DNA of 64,000 nt. It comes from Branchiostoma floridae (Eukaryota > Chordata > Leptocardii > Amphioxiformes > Branchiostomatidae). The notes beneath the pieces were generated by a model that saw only the letters and a list, made by a program, of their open reading frames with translations, had not been told where the DNA came from and did not search any database. The position numbers were made by a program, and so were the translations under genes. Of the stretch, positions 34,650 to 47,043 are shown piece by piece. Within the stretch, counting starts at the first letter, position 1; each line of letters opens with the position of its first letter. Location: NCBI RefSeq assembly GCF_000003815.2, contig NC_049979.1:30699245-30763244 (forward strand), given 5' to 3'.

Positions 34650-35570
34650 TAAAGCTTTAAAGAAGAAAGTCCCCGTCATTTAAACCACAGTAACCACAAT
34701 ATTCACAATCAAAGCTGCCCGAGCGACCACCTCTTCTCAGCGACCACCTGGCCATTTCGACCGCTTTTTCTCGGTCCCGATTTTTTTTCCCATTAACGTT
34801 AGCATTAAGCGACCTTTTCTCAACGACCACCTGGCCAACGCGACCGCGACCGGCCCAAATTGGGACCCATAACGACCAAATCATTTTCAAAATTGAGGTT
34901 TTCATCGATTTTTGATGATAACTAGTGCTATTTTGTGCCGACATCGTTGTAAAAAAATCCGAATTTAGTTGTTACAGAAGTTTTTTAAAAATCTATATCA
35001 TTATAAAGTGAACGAATGCTGAAACGTATACAGCCTCATACTTTTTAAAGAAAGATCTTTGCAGCTCATACCTTTTGAAGAAAGATTTGTGTGAGTGTTT
35101 TGTCCAACTGTACTGTACCCGTGGGTATAAGTACGCTATCGGGACGTACAGGGCATCGAATTCGAAAGGTGCACCGTAGTTATTTCAGATCAAGAACATA
35201 GCGACGCATAAAGGCTTGTTTCTTTTTTGTATGATAACTGACAGCATCAAAGTTCCCTTACAGTCTAAAACGTTAGTGTACAAATACTTGAGCTTTAAAA
35301 CACGGTATCATATAAAAGCTCGATAAAAGCTTGGGGCTAAATTGACAATTTACAGTGTGCCCTTTGTATTTGACATTAAAGATCTCGCTACTTTGCGTGC
35401 GTGCAGTGTGCTTGCTATTTGCCATTAAACACAACGGAAACCATTTATACTTTGCATCGGGCATGTTTTGAGTCGATACTCTTCTCAGCGACCACCTGTC
35501 CAAATCGACCGCTTTTCCCCGGTCCCCTAGGTGGTCGTCTTGGACAGGTTTGACTGTAGTTAACTTTTTC
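34650..35570. mobile_element. Degraded DNA-transposon termini (GCGACCACCTG repeats)
   Basis: The phrase CTTCTCAGCGACCACCTG plus a GACCGCTTTT/GGTCCC box occurs at about 34,733 and 35,480 in direct orientation. The right copy ends GGTTTGACTG TAG near 35,566, resembling the CAGTC-type ends with TA targets of pogo/Tigger-like elements; that class is inference. The left end is eroded. The minus-strand frames that cover these copies share WSLRR because they translate the same repeat. Confidence 0.5.
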
Positions 35571-37029
35571 ATCATAAGCATCCAGCTAAACGTTGTTGTG
35601 CCATGCTAAATACATAACGTGGCACTAGATCCATTTATATGTTTGTGGTGGAATATTATTTTACATTATGGTTTCTGGCAAGTTTCTAAAACATTCTGAA
35701 ATGTAAAGCCCTATTCATGAATTATACAACATGAAGAAAATACAGTCTTACATAAACTCCCCGTCTGTTCCTATTTACATTTGGACATAATAAAAGCTGG
35801 TTTTCAACCGAAAGTTTGGAATAAGACACAGCTTTGAGTGCCTATTGGGATATCATTTAACTCCAATCCTGCCGATACATTGTCGCGACTAATCTGACTG
35901 TATCGGATTTGGTTTTGCTCATAAAATCTCTCTGCTTTAGATTTGTTTTGTGTTTGTGCATACATCGTTTCATTTATCTATGAATAATACTTTGACAACT
36001 TGGTGGTGTGAGTAATTTTGCGGAAAACGAGAATAACCGACATCTTGCTCTAAAGCTATATAACTCCCATTTATCTAGTAAGTTTTGTTTCCTACCAGTA
36101 ATTAATGACTTTTGTTTCTTATCACTAAGAAAATATATAAATGTTATATATATATCTGCCTTATGTATTGGTAATCTGCCTCCAAGACACACATATACTC
36201 ACACACACATACATTGGTATCCTAGTCAAAGATTCTTTTATGTGACTTGTTGATATATTGTTTTTAATCTGATGTTTTCACTTCTTTTAACAGCAATGCG
36301 TCATTTCCTCCACTAATCAACATACATCATGCCGAATTATACTAAAAATAATTTGCAGAAGAACGCTACATTCATTTCTAAAAGGTGATGTTTCTTACAT
36401 TTTCATTGTCTCCTACATTGTCTCCTCTTTTTTGTCTTGTGAAGCTATGTCTATCTTTTTCAGGTTCATGGTAGTTGGACTTAGCTCCGTTCCCCGGAAT
36501 GGGGACTTCAGTATTATCTATATAGAAGCGCTGTTTAAGCTGTAGGTTTTGAAACAGTAAAACTCAAGAATAGCTAGATTTGAACTTTTCTTGACTTTCA
36601 CACATGGATGATAAATATTCCAACTGAAAGATCATAGAATAAGATAAAATTGTACAGACTAGATAATGCAGCTGATGGAAACACGGGACTATTAAAGGTA
36701 AGCCATCAATTGTTTCTCGTCCCCAAACATATTGACTATCAGTCATTACGGTTACTGCTACGGATAATATTGTTTCCCAGTAAAGGTTTTCTTAGGTACT
36801 TTTGAAAAAAAATCATTTTAGTGAATCATTACCATCGTTGATCTACAACATCGAACTAAAATGAAACAACGCACTGCTTCATTGCTTCACAATACTGAGC
36901 TTGTTTTAACAATGTATAATGTGGTCCACTGTATATAACAAATACGTAACAACAGGGCGGAGCGTGGAATGAATCTACTCATATTTGATCTTATTTTGTA
37001 AATGGGATATGTACCCTAAGTCCTCACTG
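35571..37029. other. Low-copy sequence, nothing recognised
   Basis: It contains a short (AC)n run at about 36,188-36,212. 36,690-36,810 is a diverged relative of about 39,490-39,530 and 39,700-39,800 (shared GGTAAGCCATCA, AAGGTT(T/A)TCTTAGGTA). No gene is supported. Confidence 0.45.
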
Positions 37030-37225
37030 GTTTAGACCTATTGGTATTACTGTTTAACCGTTATAGGTATGTTTGGTAAAGATTTGTATGGTACATTAGG
37101 CATTAATAGAAAGTAGGAAGATAGGCTTTAGTTAACATTTGAATTTAGACTAGTACTGTCCGTTGGACGATCATGTACCTTTTTTTTTCAAATCTATAAC
37201 GGCTTTAGTAGAAGAAGACTTTTGT
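37030..37225 (+). repeat. Direct duplicate of 39,138-39,332
   Basis: About 195 bp is shared with 39,138-39,332 (TATTACTGTTTAACCGTTA, TTAGGCATTAATAGAA, TTTAGACTAGTACTGTC, GGCTTTAGTAGAAGAA), 2.1 kb apart. No conserved frame was noticed. Confidence 0.75.
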
Positions 37226-37465
37226 ACAAATGTTTCCAGGTGTATACACTGCTACAAACCCAGTCGGGTCACCAAAGGTCTAATGCTGTGTTTTAAAAAG
37301 CGTTGAAAGTGAACAAATCTGTCAGACAGTATGATTGATGGCAGTCTATCACGAAGTTCGCTGCAGCTCTACAGCACTTGTATCCATCCTTATAGGTCTT
37401 ATGAAGATGCGTTTTCTACATGTTCTGTTAATTCGGTACTTTAACCAAGGTTGTATGTGATATCC

Positions 37466-37790
37466 TGTATGTGGTATATTTGTTTTGCTTATTCTCTTAA
37501 ATCTAATTCAGCGCTTCTACTACAATTTACTTTATATCTTGCATGAGGTACATTTGTTTTGCTTTGTATAATCCGTTCGATCTAATTTGGTTCTAATACC
37601 ACGCTTATTTTTTTATATGTTGAATGCGGTACATTTGCATGTTGTCCATTCCTCTATTATGTTTATTCTGTTAGATATAATATGGTACTTCTACACGTCT
37701 ATATGTCTAAGCGTTACGTTGGTACTGTTATAAAACATTTCTTTGTCTCTTTCAATTGGTACATTTGTTTTGTTGCTTTAATAAAGAGGT
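37466..37790 (+). repeat. Diverged tandem repeat with GGTACATTTGTTTTG
   Basis: Four imperfect units carry GGTA(C/T)ATTTG(T/C) followed by a T-rich stretch and ATCTAAT/AGATATAAT; spacing varies from about 75 to 120 bp. The periodicity is loose. Confidence 0.45.
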
Positions 37791-39137
37791 TGTTCAAATA
37801 AAGTAAAGGTAGGTTTGTTTGTCTTACTCAATCTATGCATATAGATGGATCTCAATATTTGCTGTGTAAACTACTTCGTTGTTTTCTAAAGCTTTCATTA
37901 ACGCTTTATGCCATGGTACATGATAGTTAGGAACAAAGGCAAGGTAATTTTTTTTAAAATAATTATTTAATATTTACATATTTCCACTATATAGCGTCTA
38001 TATTTGCATAACTGCATTATTGTATCCATGCTTAAAACATCAAACGTTTGCATTTCTTATTCAATGGGGTAGCAAAAGGGCCTATTAGTGTTACTAAATA
38101 TTTAGCAAACTGTATTTCCTATTTTAAGTTGTGTGAACGTTGAGAACTTCGGTTGTTTGCTCTCTCCATCTTTCACAATGTGCAGCACGACACCCTTAAG
38201 GCTAAAAGTGGCTTTAAAAAAGCCAGTTGAAGCGACGAATGGATCAAACAATGGGTCCCTTCAATCATTTCGTGTGACTCAGTTATTAACCTCTCTGGAG
38301 ATTAAAGCTTAAGTCACACGGAATGTCTCCTCTTTGTTCTGTCGCCTGAGTAATGGTGATCGATGCACTGTAATTATGACACTTCTGCAGGCTAGCTTAC
38401 ATTATCAAATTTTAGCCCGCCCCACCTGATGTTGTAACGAGCGAAATATGCACGTAAAGATGTAGATGAAAATACTCTTTATCTCTGACATAAACAGTTA
38501 TGTGGTACGAACAGTTGGCTGTTCTTTCCAGATGTATATTGTATTACAATGTCTTTGAAGACCTGTTGAAAACGCGGCATGGCTGTCAAACGCCTGGACT
38601 GAATAATTGGCGTCTCGCTCCCAGCGTTTTGCAAAGTTGCACAGCCTCTTTTGTTGTCTAAGGGGCAGATTTTTCAGGGTAGATAAGACGGTATTGCCAC
38701 AATACCATACAGTGTTTGTTCCTTGTTTTAAAGATATACGTACGGAGAACAGAATTCAAGTAACTGCTAACGTTTCAAGGACGTGTCAAATCTAGGCTCA
38801 ACATTATACCTGTCTAGTTGTCAACTCTATATCTTCATCCTTCTACATATTCTTGTTGATGTGTAATGCATATAAAAACTGACCTTTTTAAAAGCAGATT
38901 GATGTAGGTCACCAAAATGGCCGTTAAATAACGATTTATTCCAGGCGACTGGGCGTGACGCGGCACCACAATGGCACTATTGTATTACAAAACGCAGCGT
39001 AACAGAAAAGCCGAAGGCCAACAACTGTTTCAGTAGTTTCTCTATAAGTCATCACGTAGCACACTGTTAGGCGCTGCTTTAGGTTTTTGGAATACTTATT
39101 TTCGAGGTGGGTTCCTCTTATTTCTTTGTTAACAGCT
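37791..39137. other. Low-copy sequence, nothing recognised
   Basis: No gene, RNA or clear repeat could be supported. Frames are short and without family resemblance. Confidence 0.4.
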
Positions 39138-39332
39138 TGGTCACCTATTGATATTACTGTTTAACCGTTAAAGGTATGTTGGGTAAAGATTTGTCTTGTA
39201 CATTAGGCATTAATAGAATGTAGGGAGATAGGCTTTAGCTTACATTTAAATTTAGACTAGTACTGTCTGTTGGTCGGTCCTGTGCCTTCTTTAAAATACT
39301 AATGGCTTTAGTAGAAGAATACTTTAGTTTTT
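39138..39332 (+). repeat. Direct duplicate of 37,030-37,225
   Basis: Second copy of the ~195-bp segment. Further short matches (AAATGTACAAGTATAC at about 39,577 and 39,849) show that 36.7-39.9 kb holds several local duplications. Confidence 0.75.
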
Positions 39333-41526
39333 GTCCTAGAACCTTGCTAACGTAGTCAACAATCGCTAGCTTTAAATGTGTTAAGTTTTCCATCTGGTCA
39401 ATTTACAACAATAAACTCTGAAGCAACGTCCTACTTTAAACATCGATTTAGTACGCTAAACTAAGTTAACCATGTAAAGCGGTACTGCGCCTAGTATTGT
39501 TTCCAGTTAAGGTTATCTTAGGTACTTTTTAAAAGTATTGACAGTGCCCGCCACTGGCAATAGTGGATAAGATGAAATGTACAAGTATACAACCACGTTT
39601 ATTGACGATAAGAAATAGCACGGAAGTGGAGGAAGGGTGGAGGGTGTGTTAGTAACCTATAGTAACCTAATCACATTACATCTAAGGAAACGAAGGACCA
39701 TCAAAATCAAAGGTAAGCCATCACTTAGTCCCAGACCACATTTACTACAACTCCTCACTAGTTAATCCATAAGGATAGTATTGCTTTCCGGTTAAGGTTA
39801 TCTTAGGTAGTCAAAACAGTCCTCTCCTTTGTCAAAAGTGAACTGAAATGTACAAGTATACTACTAAGTTCTATTACAATAACAAATAGCATGGATGGGG
39901 TGTGTGTGTTACTAACTTACTGTTAATAAGATGTAGATAATGACCGTTAGACCTTTTAAATCTATACCGGCTCAAAAAAAAAAAACAGTTTTAAGGTTAA
40001 AACAAAATGAACAGTGTACAGACACCATGTAAAAACCAGTGGGTGGAATGGCGCGTTGCGGTAAACACCCGGCTTATCCAATGATAAAGATGTGAACAAA
40101 GCCCACCAAATATGAAAAGCCTATAGACTGTTAGATTTAGTAGATAGTTAGATTATAAGATTGATATGGACCGTAAGCCTGATGCAAAGTATTGATAGAC
40201 AGCGCAAATTTAAATAAGAGCTAGCTAGAAAACTCTTTTTTAATTACATCATAAAGACCAAACATTTTTCTAAATGTAATTTATATTAACTCTTTCATAC
40301 ATTATTGTATTTACATTTTAAATGTTTTTGGCAAATACTTAAGCATTAACGCTTGAGACCTAATTTTTGTACTAATTTTTGTCCCTTTTCAACATAGTTC
40401 TGGTCAAAAACAGATAATCTGTACCATTGTAAACAATTCAGATGGTGCATAATTAACATAGAACCGCAGACATTTCGTCTCGTTGCTTGTCGTGGAAAAT
40501 ATCCTTTAAAATCCTGCAACGCATTTTTAGTTCCATTGCAGTTAATTCATCTCTGTTATGCAGATAATTCTGTCCATAAAATGAAATATCTGTGATACTA
40601 AAGTATGCTAAAGTAAAGTTTCCACTTTTTTGCTTGTCATCCCTTGTTTTTATGCAAGTACAGATAACTTCTGGTAACGTAAGGATAATATTTTCAAATA
40701 GGTCCGATGTAACAAGGCCTATATAACTAGCGCATGTGACGTTTAAGTAAGGAAATTGGCTTCCTAACGATAAAGTTAAGGGTTTATAACATTATTGATA
40801 AACGAAAGGATGCTGTCTTGAATAACGTACCAAATCCCTATAGAAGGTAGAGATCAAGGCACATCGTCAGAAATGAACCGAAGGATACATAACGTCAGTA
40901 AAACATGCTTGACCGTACATATGGCAGGATATTATATTTACTGTGTAATCTATCGTAAGCAATATAGTTGCAGTAATTTGCATTTGTTAGACTAAAGGTA
41001 TTTATTTAAAAACCTTCATGTTTGGCCTTGTAGTGCTACAAAGTCTTCACTATTTAGGGTTTATCTTGCGAAGCTAGAGGTCTCGACGGTCTGAAGGCCC
41101 TCTAGCGGGGTTTCTTTGTAGTACAGCAGCACTTCAAGGTGTAGCTTCTTGGTATACAACGGTCTTGTTTTTTGAGAGGCGAGGATTTGACGCCACGAAG
41201 AATTATTTACAACTCTTAGCCCCGGTGATTTCATAGATATATGAACATAAATTTGGTGACGGCAGTTGTGTGCTGTTTTATTCTATACCCATTGCATTGA
41301 CGACTGTTCGATTGTGTATATTCTCGAAGCCTTTCCAATGTCAGCAGGGTTTTTTTCCAAAGTTAACAGTTAACATGAGTATCCTTATATTTGCATTGCT
41401 TGTCACTTAAGCTTAATTTGCCGTTCCGAGGTAGGGACATTATTTTTCGCAAAGATATTCTGACATGATATATTTACCTTGCTCGTGATTAAAGCTTAAT
41501 TTGCTCTTCTCAGACCAGAAGATCTA
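39333..41526. other. Low-copy sequence, nothing recognised
   Basis: Apart from short local duplications before 39.9 kb I see no gene or RNA on either strand. Confidence 0.4.
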
Positions 41527-42015
41527 CACTGCCAAAATTTTTTTTTTCTTATTTTGCTTACCCCATGGACAATTCTCATATGTACAAATATTCTCAAATA
41601 ACATTTTTGTAAGAAGGAAATGTAGATTAAAATTCAAGCAAAACGAGAAACTACAAAAAAAATCTAGAGATTGAAGCAAAAATCTTCTTTTTTTCTTTGA
41701 ATGCAAGAAAACAATCCTAGAGATTCTTGTTTTTTTTCTAACCAGATTAAACTCTTACGAACTACAAGATTTTTTTTTCTTCCTGGAAATTAACTTTTCT
41801 GTGAGAAAGCAAAACAAGATAAACAAGAAAAAGCATTTTTGGAAATACAAGAAAACAAATCTCAAATTCTATCAAAAACTTAGCAAGCAAACCTTTGTTT
41901 GCCCCACGGACACGTACATTTTTCTAATATTTCTAGGGGACAGAAGAATTGTCTTTCTGGAAAATCAATTTTGTGAGGAAAGAAAACAAGATAAACAAGA
42001 AAAAGCAGATTTCGC
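41527..42015 (+). mobile_element. TA-flanked MITE (CACTGCC family), third copy
   Basis: CACTGCCAAAATTTT at 41,527 after TA. The body is collinear with 12,537-12,961, including the duplicated right-terminal segment (about 41,770-41,850 and 41,950-42,015). The right end is degraded (AAAGCAGATTTCGCG instead of CATTTTTGGCAGTG). Confidence 0.72.
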
Positions 42016-42166
42016 GAATTTAGGTCTAATTCTCTTCAAACCAACTTTATTGGGTGCGAATTTTTCCCCCACATCTTATGTGCACCTTTATTTTCATTGA
42101 AGCTTAATTTACTTTATTCTCCTTAATTTCCTAATCTCTGCAAGAATGTTTTTTTTTAAGTTAGTA

Positions 42167-42637
42167 CACTACCAAAAATGATTTTTGCTTGTTTTCCTTA
42201 CACCATGGATAATTCTTATATGAAGAAAAATATTCTTGCAAGAAAAAAATGTAGAATAAAATTCAAGCAAAACAAGAAACTGCAAAAAAATCTTAATTCT
42301 CACGCGAAGAACAATTTTCTTCTCTGGTGAAGAAAATTATTTCGAAAGATTTTCACACCTAAGAATGTTCTGAAACTTTAAGCAAAATATTCTTGTTTTT
42401 TCTTATGCGTGCTTTTTTATAACTCTTAAAAGATTCAAAAATGTTTGCTCTTGATGTAAGAAAAGTATTCTTGGTGTAAGAATATTGATTTCATAAATTC
42501 AAGCAAAAATTTGCTTTCACCATGGACAAGTATGTTTTTCTAAGATTTCTTGGGGACAGAATAATTTTGTTCCTGAAAGATAAATTTTCCGCGAGGAAGA
42601 AAAACAAGATAGACAGGAAAAAACATTTTTGGTACTG
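42167..42637 (+). mobile_element. TA-flanked MITE (CACTGCC family), fourth copy
   Basis: CACTACCAAAAATG at 42,167 and CATTTTTGGTACTG ending 42,637, with TA on both sides (42,165-42,166 and 42,638-42,639). At 42,446-42,500 it carries one copy of the GCTCTTGATGTAAGAAA and TATTCTTGGTGTAAGAA motif that forms the satellite at 17-18 kb. Confidence 0.78.
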
Positions 42638-42721
42638 TATAGGTATCACATATTCTTTGAATTGGCCTTAAGATGCGCATAATAATTTTCTGACATCATA
42701 TATGCACTTTAGTTGCCATTA

Positions 42722-43130
42722 AAGCTTATTTTGTTGCTAACCCCATGGACAATTTTTATGTGAAGAAAAATTCGAGCAAAACAAGAAACTCCAAAAAAAT
42801 TTTTTCTGAAAGATTTTCACACCTTAGAATTTTCTGGAACTACTTTCAGCAAAATCTTCTTGTTTTTTTTTATGATGCAAGAAAAAATTGATTTTTATAA
42901 CTCTTAATAAATACAGTAATTTTTGCTCTTGACGTAACAAAAGTATTCTTGGTGTAAAAATATTAATCTCAAAAATGTCTCAAAAAGTCAAGCAAAATTT
43001 GCTTTCCCCATGGACACGTTTTTCTAAGATTTCTTGGGAACCAAACAATTTTCTTCTTAGAAGATAAGTTTTCTGTGAGAAAACAAAAACAAGATGAACA
43101 AGACAAAAACATTTTTGGAAGTGTAAAAAT
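42722..43130 (+). mobile_element. TA-flanked MITE (CACTGCC family), left-truncated copy
   Basis: It starts within the family consensus (CTAACCCCATGGACAATT) and ends ACATTTTTGGAAGTGTA near 43,130. It also has one GCTCTTGACGTAA/TATTCTTGGTGTAA motif at about 42,916-42,965. Confidence 0.65.
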
Positions 43131-43539
43131 ACGACATTGTCAAAGAATTCCGATTTTTTTTTATCGACCAAACCTAATGGGGTGCAGAATTTTTGTTGTT
43201 GACATTTTACATGTAGAATGCTTGTCAGTTAAAATTGATCTGGCCTTCTGAGACAAAATAACAGTCTGGCATTTGTTTGTCACTTTATTTGTCACCGTCA
43301 GAAAATCGAATCGGACCATCTTTAAAAAATCAGATGTCATTGGTGCTCTTACTTTTGCGAAACAGCTTAATTTGTTCTTCGAGGCAAAGTATTCCTAGTA
43401 GATACGGAAAGGGGACCTGTTAGAATCCGTAAAAAAACCGCATCTTCAGCATCCGTTACCGACCGATACCGCGGTATATGTCAGGAGCTATTACCATTTT
43501 TTCCCAGAATTAGTTGTCAACTTACTTGGCAAACTCGTG
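43131..43539. other. Sequence between MITE cluster and array, nothing recognised
   Basis: No gene or repeat could be assigned. Confidence 0.4.
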
Positions 43540-44104
43540 AGATGACCTGTGTGTTCGTGACAGCTGTAAATGTAAGATGTAAATTTTCCAGTTTGAATAA
43601 TTCTTCCGTTTTTTTTTTTAACCAATGTGTGAGTAATAGCCGTGTTTGTAAGATGTAAAGTGCAAGGTTTGGAGAAAATCGTCTTTTTTTCTTAAAGCAG
43701 GTTCGTTTTCAATAGCCGTGTCTGTAAAGTGTAAGGTTTGGAGAAAACCTGTGGTCTTTTTCTCCGAGCCTGTGTGTTTGTAATAGCCATGTCTGTAAGA
43801 TGTAAAATGTTAGGTTTAGAGAAAATCCTCAGTTGTTCCCTCGGAACCTGTGTGTGAGTAGTAGCCGTGACTGTAAGATATAAAGTATAAGGTTTAATGT
43901 TTGGAGAAAATCGTCTGATTTTTCTTTGGATCTTGTGAGTTTGTAATAGCCGTGTCTGTAACATTCAAAGTGTATTGTTTTGATACAACCTGTCTGTAAG
44001 ATTTAAAAATTGCAATGTTTGGAAAAAAAATCCTCCGTTTTTCAAGGAACCTGTGAGTTTGTAAAAGCCGTGTCTGTAGAATGTAAATAGTAAAGTTTCA
44101 ATAA

Positions 44105-44389
44105 NNNNNNNNNNNNNNNNNNNNNNNNNNNNNNNNNNNNNNNNNNNNNNNNNNNNNNNNNNNNNNNNNNNNNNNNNNNNNNNNNNNNNNNNNNNNNNNN
44201 NNNNNNNNNNNNNNNNNNNNNNNNNNNNNNNNNNNNNNNNNNNNNNNNNNNNNNNNNNNNNNNNNNNNNNNNNNNNNNNNNNNNNNNNNNNNNNNNNNNN
44301 NNNNNNNNNNNNNNNNNNNNNNNNNNNNNNNNNNNNNNNNNNNNNNNNNNNNNNNNNNNNNNNNNNNNNNNNNNNNNNNNNNNNNNNNN
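44105..44389. other. Assembly gap (285 N)
   Basis: A run of N within the array. Confidence 1.
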
Positions 44390-44551
44390 AGAAAGTCGTG
44401 TGTTTGTAAGAGCCTGTCTTAAAGAAATAAAATGCAAGGTTTGGAAAAATTTTCCGTTTTTTCTCCGAACCTGTGTGTCTTTTATAACCTGTGTCTGTAA
44501 GATTAACATTCTAACGTTTCGATTAAAATATCCGTTTCTTTTTAAAACCTG

Positions 44552-44727
44552 TATTACGTCATAACGATACAAAATGACAAAAAATATAAAACTTTACTAT
44601 GACATCATCCCCTCCAAATTTAATGATCGTAACCCAAGCCGTTTTGAAATTACGAAGGGGGGGTCAAAAGACCCCCCCCCCCTGGTCCCAGGAATCCCCC
44701 AAAAAAGCCCGGTCTGGATAGGGTTAA
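44552..44727 (+). mobile_element. TTAA MITE fragment (3' end of the 108-921 type)
   Basis: It matches about 741-921 (CCAAATTTAATGATCGTAAC, GCCGTTTTGAAATTACGAAG, GGTCCCAGGAATCCCC) and ends GATAGGG TTAA at 44,724-44,727. The left part is absent; the array abuts at about 44,551. Confidence 0.82.
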
Positions 44728-47043
44728 AAGTCATGTTCGTAAGATCAAATATTTTGGTTGAATCCTCCCATTTTTTTCTCAGAACCTGTGTATTTGTAAA
44801 AAGCGTGACATGTTTAATGCAAGGTATGGAGAAAATCCTTTGTTTTTTCTCCCAGTCTATGTGTTTGTAATAGGCAAGTCTGTAAAAATGTTACATGTAG
44901 TGTTTTGACAATATCCGCCGTTTTTTTTCTTTCAAAACATCTGTGTTTGTAATAGCTCTGTCTGTAAGATGTAAAATGAATGCTTTGGAGAAAATCCTCC
45001 GGGTCTTTTTTGGAACCTATGTGTAGGTAAAAGCCGTGTCTGCGAGCTGTAAAGTGCAAGGTTTGGAGAAATTCCTTTTTTTTCGCTCTGAGGCAGTGGG
45101 TTTGTAATGGCCGTGTCTAAAGTGTAAATTGTAAGCTTTTGTGAATTTTTTTCTTTTGAGTCTGTGTGTTTGTAATAGCCATATCTGTAAAATATTAAGT
45201 GTAGTGTTTGGAGAAAATCGATAGTTTTTTTTTCCATCGGAATCTTTTTGTTTGTAATATACTTGTCTGTAAAATGGAAAATGTAAAGTTTGGAGAAAAC
45301 TCACTGTTTCCCTCTTTAATCCTGTGTGTTTTTTTATAGCAGTGTCTGTAAGATTAAAAGTGCAATGTTTAGAAAAAAACAGTCCGTTTTTTATCGCAAA
45401 CTGTGTGGTTTTAAAAACCATTGTCTGTGAGATTAAAAGGCTAACGTTTAAACTCTCCGTTTTTTCCCCTCAAAATCCGTGTTTTTGTGACAGCAGTGTT
45501 AGTAAGGTAATATATATAATGCAAGGTTTGGTTAAACTCGTTTGTTTTTTCCAAATAACGGTGTGTTTGTAATAGATATGTCTGTAAGATGTTAGGTGCA
45601 AAATTTGAAAAAAAAATCCTCTGTTGTTTCTCCCAGCCTATGTGTTTGTAATAGTCGTTTCTGTAAACTGTTAAGTGTAGTGTTTGGACAAAATCTTCCT
45701 TTTTTTTCTATCAGAAACTGTCTATTTGTAATAGCTCTGTCTGTATGATGTGAAATGTATTTATTGAAAAAAAATCCTCCTGGTCTTTTTCGGAACCTAT
45801 GTGTAGGTAAAAGCCGTGTCTGTGAGATGTAATGTGCAAGGTTTGGAGAAAAGCCTTTTTTTTTCTCCGAGCCTGTGGGTTTGTAATGGCCGTGTCTGAA
45901 AGTGTAAATTGTAAGCTTTGGAGAAAATCCTATTTTTTTTTCTCCGAGACTGTGTGTTTGTAATAGCCATGTCTGTAAAATGTTAAGGGTAGTGTTTGGA
46001 CAAAATCCTTTGTTTTGTTTTTTCTCGGAATCTTTTTGTTTGTAATATACGTGTGTTAGATGGAAATGTAAAGTTTAGAGAAAACCCACTGTTGTTCTCT
46101 TTGATCCTGTGTATTTGTTATAGCCGTGTCTGTAAGATTAAAAGTGCAATGTTTAAAAAAAATTCTCTGTTTTTTCTCGGAACCTGTGTGTTTTTTAAAA
46201 CCCGTGTCTTTAAGATTAAAAGTCTAACGTTTGGTTTAGATCCTTCGTTTTTTCACAAACCCTGTATGTTTGTAATGGAAGTGTCAGAAATATGTGTAGT
46301 TTGAGGTATGGAGAAAATCCTCTGGTTTGTATTCGGAACCTGTGTGTTTATGAAAGCCGTGTCTGTGAAATGTTTAAATAACATTTTCCATTTGGGGGGG
46401 GGGGAGGGGGAACTCGTGTGGTTTTTAAAACCCTTGTCTGTAAGATGTAAAGTATAAGTTGTAATAAAAGTCCTGTTTTTTTTTCTCAAAACATGTTTGC
46501 TTGTAAGAGCCGTGTGAGAAAGACGTAAAGTGTAAGGTTTGGGAAAAATCCTCCTTTTTTAAACTTGTGTGTTTGTAATAGCCCTGAACGTCAGATTAAA
46601 ACAGTAAAGTATGAATGGAATCCTATTTTTTACCTTGGAACCTGTGAGTTTTTAATGGCCGTATCTGTACGATAAAAATGTAAGGTTTGGAGGAAGTCCA
46701 CTGTTTTTTCTCTTTGATACTGTGTGCTTGTTATAGCCGTGTCTGTGAGATTAGTAGTGCAATATTGAAAAAAAAAATCCACGGTTTTTTTTTTTCTCGA
46801 AACCATTATGTTCTTTAAATGCCGTGTCTGTAAGATTAAATATTAGGGTTAAATCCTCGTTTTTTTTTTCTTAGTACCTGTGTATTTGTAATAACCGTGA
46901 CAGTAAGATGTACGATGCAAGGCTTGAAGAAAGTCTTTTTCTCCGAGCCTGTGGGTTTGTAATGCCGTGTCTGAAAGTGTAAATTGTAAGGTTGGAAAAT
47001 ATCCTAATCTTTTCTCCCAGACTGTTCTTTTGTAATAGCCATG

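Larger units (their letters stand above)
43540..47043 (+). repeat. 78-bp tandem repeat array, block 4
   Basis: + orientation array with a MITE fragment at 44,552-44,727 and a gap at 44,105-44,389. A 10-monomer segment around 44,845-45,630 recurs from about 45,625: for example AACCTATGTGTAGGTAAAAGCC at about 45,014 and 45,795, offset 781 bp. One monomer at 46,394-46,410 has an expanded G-run. Confidence 0.92.
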
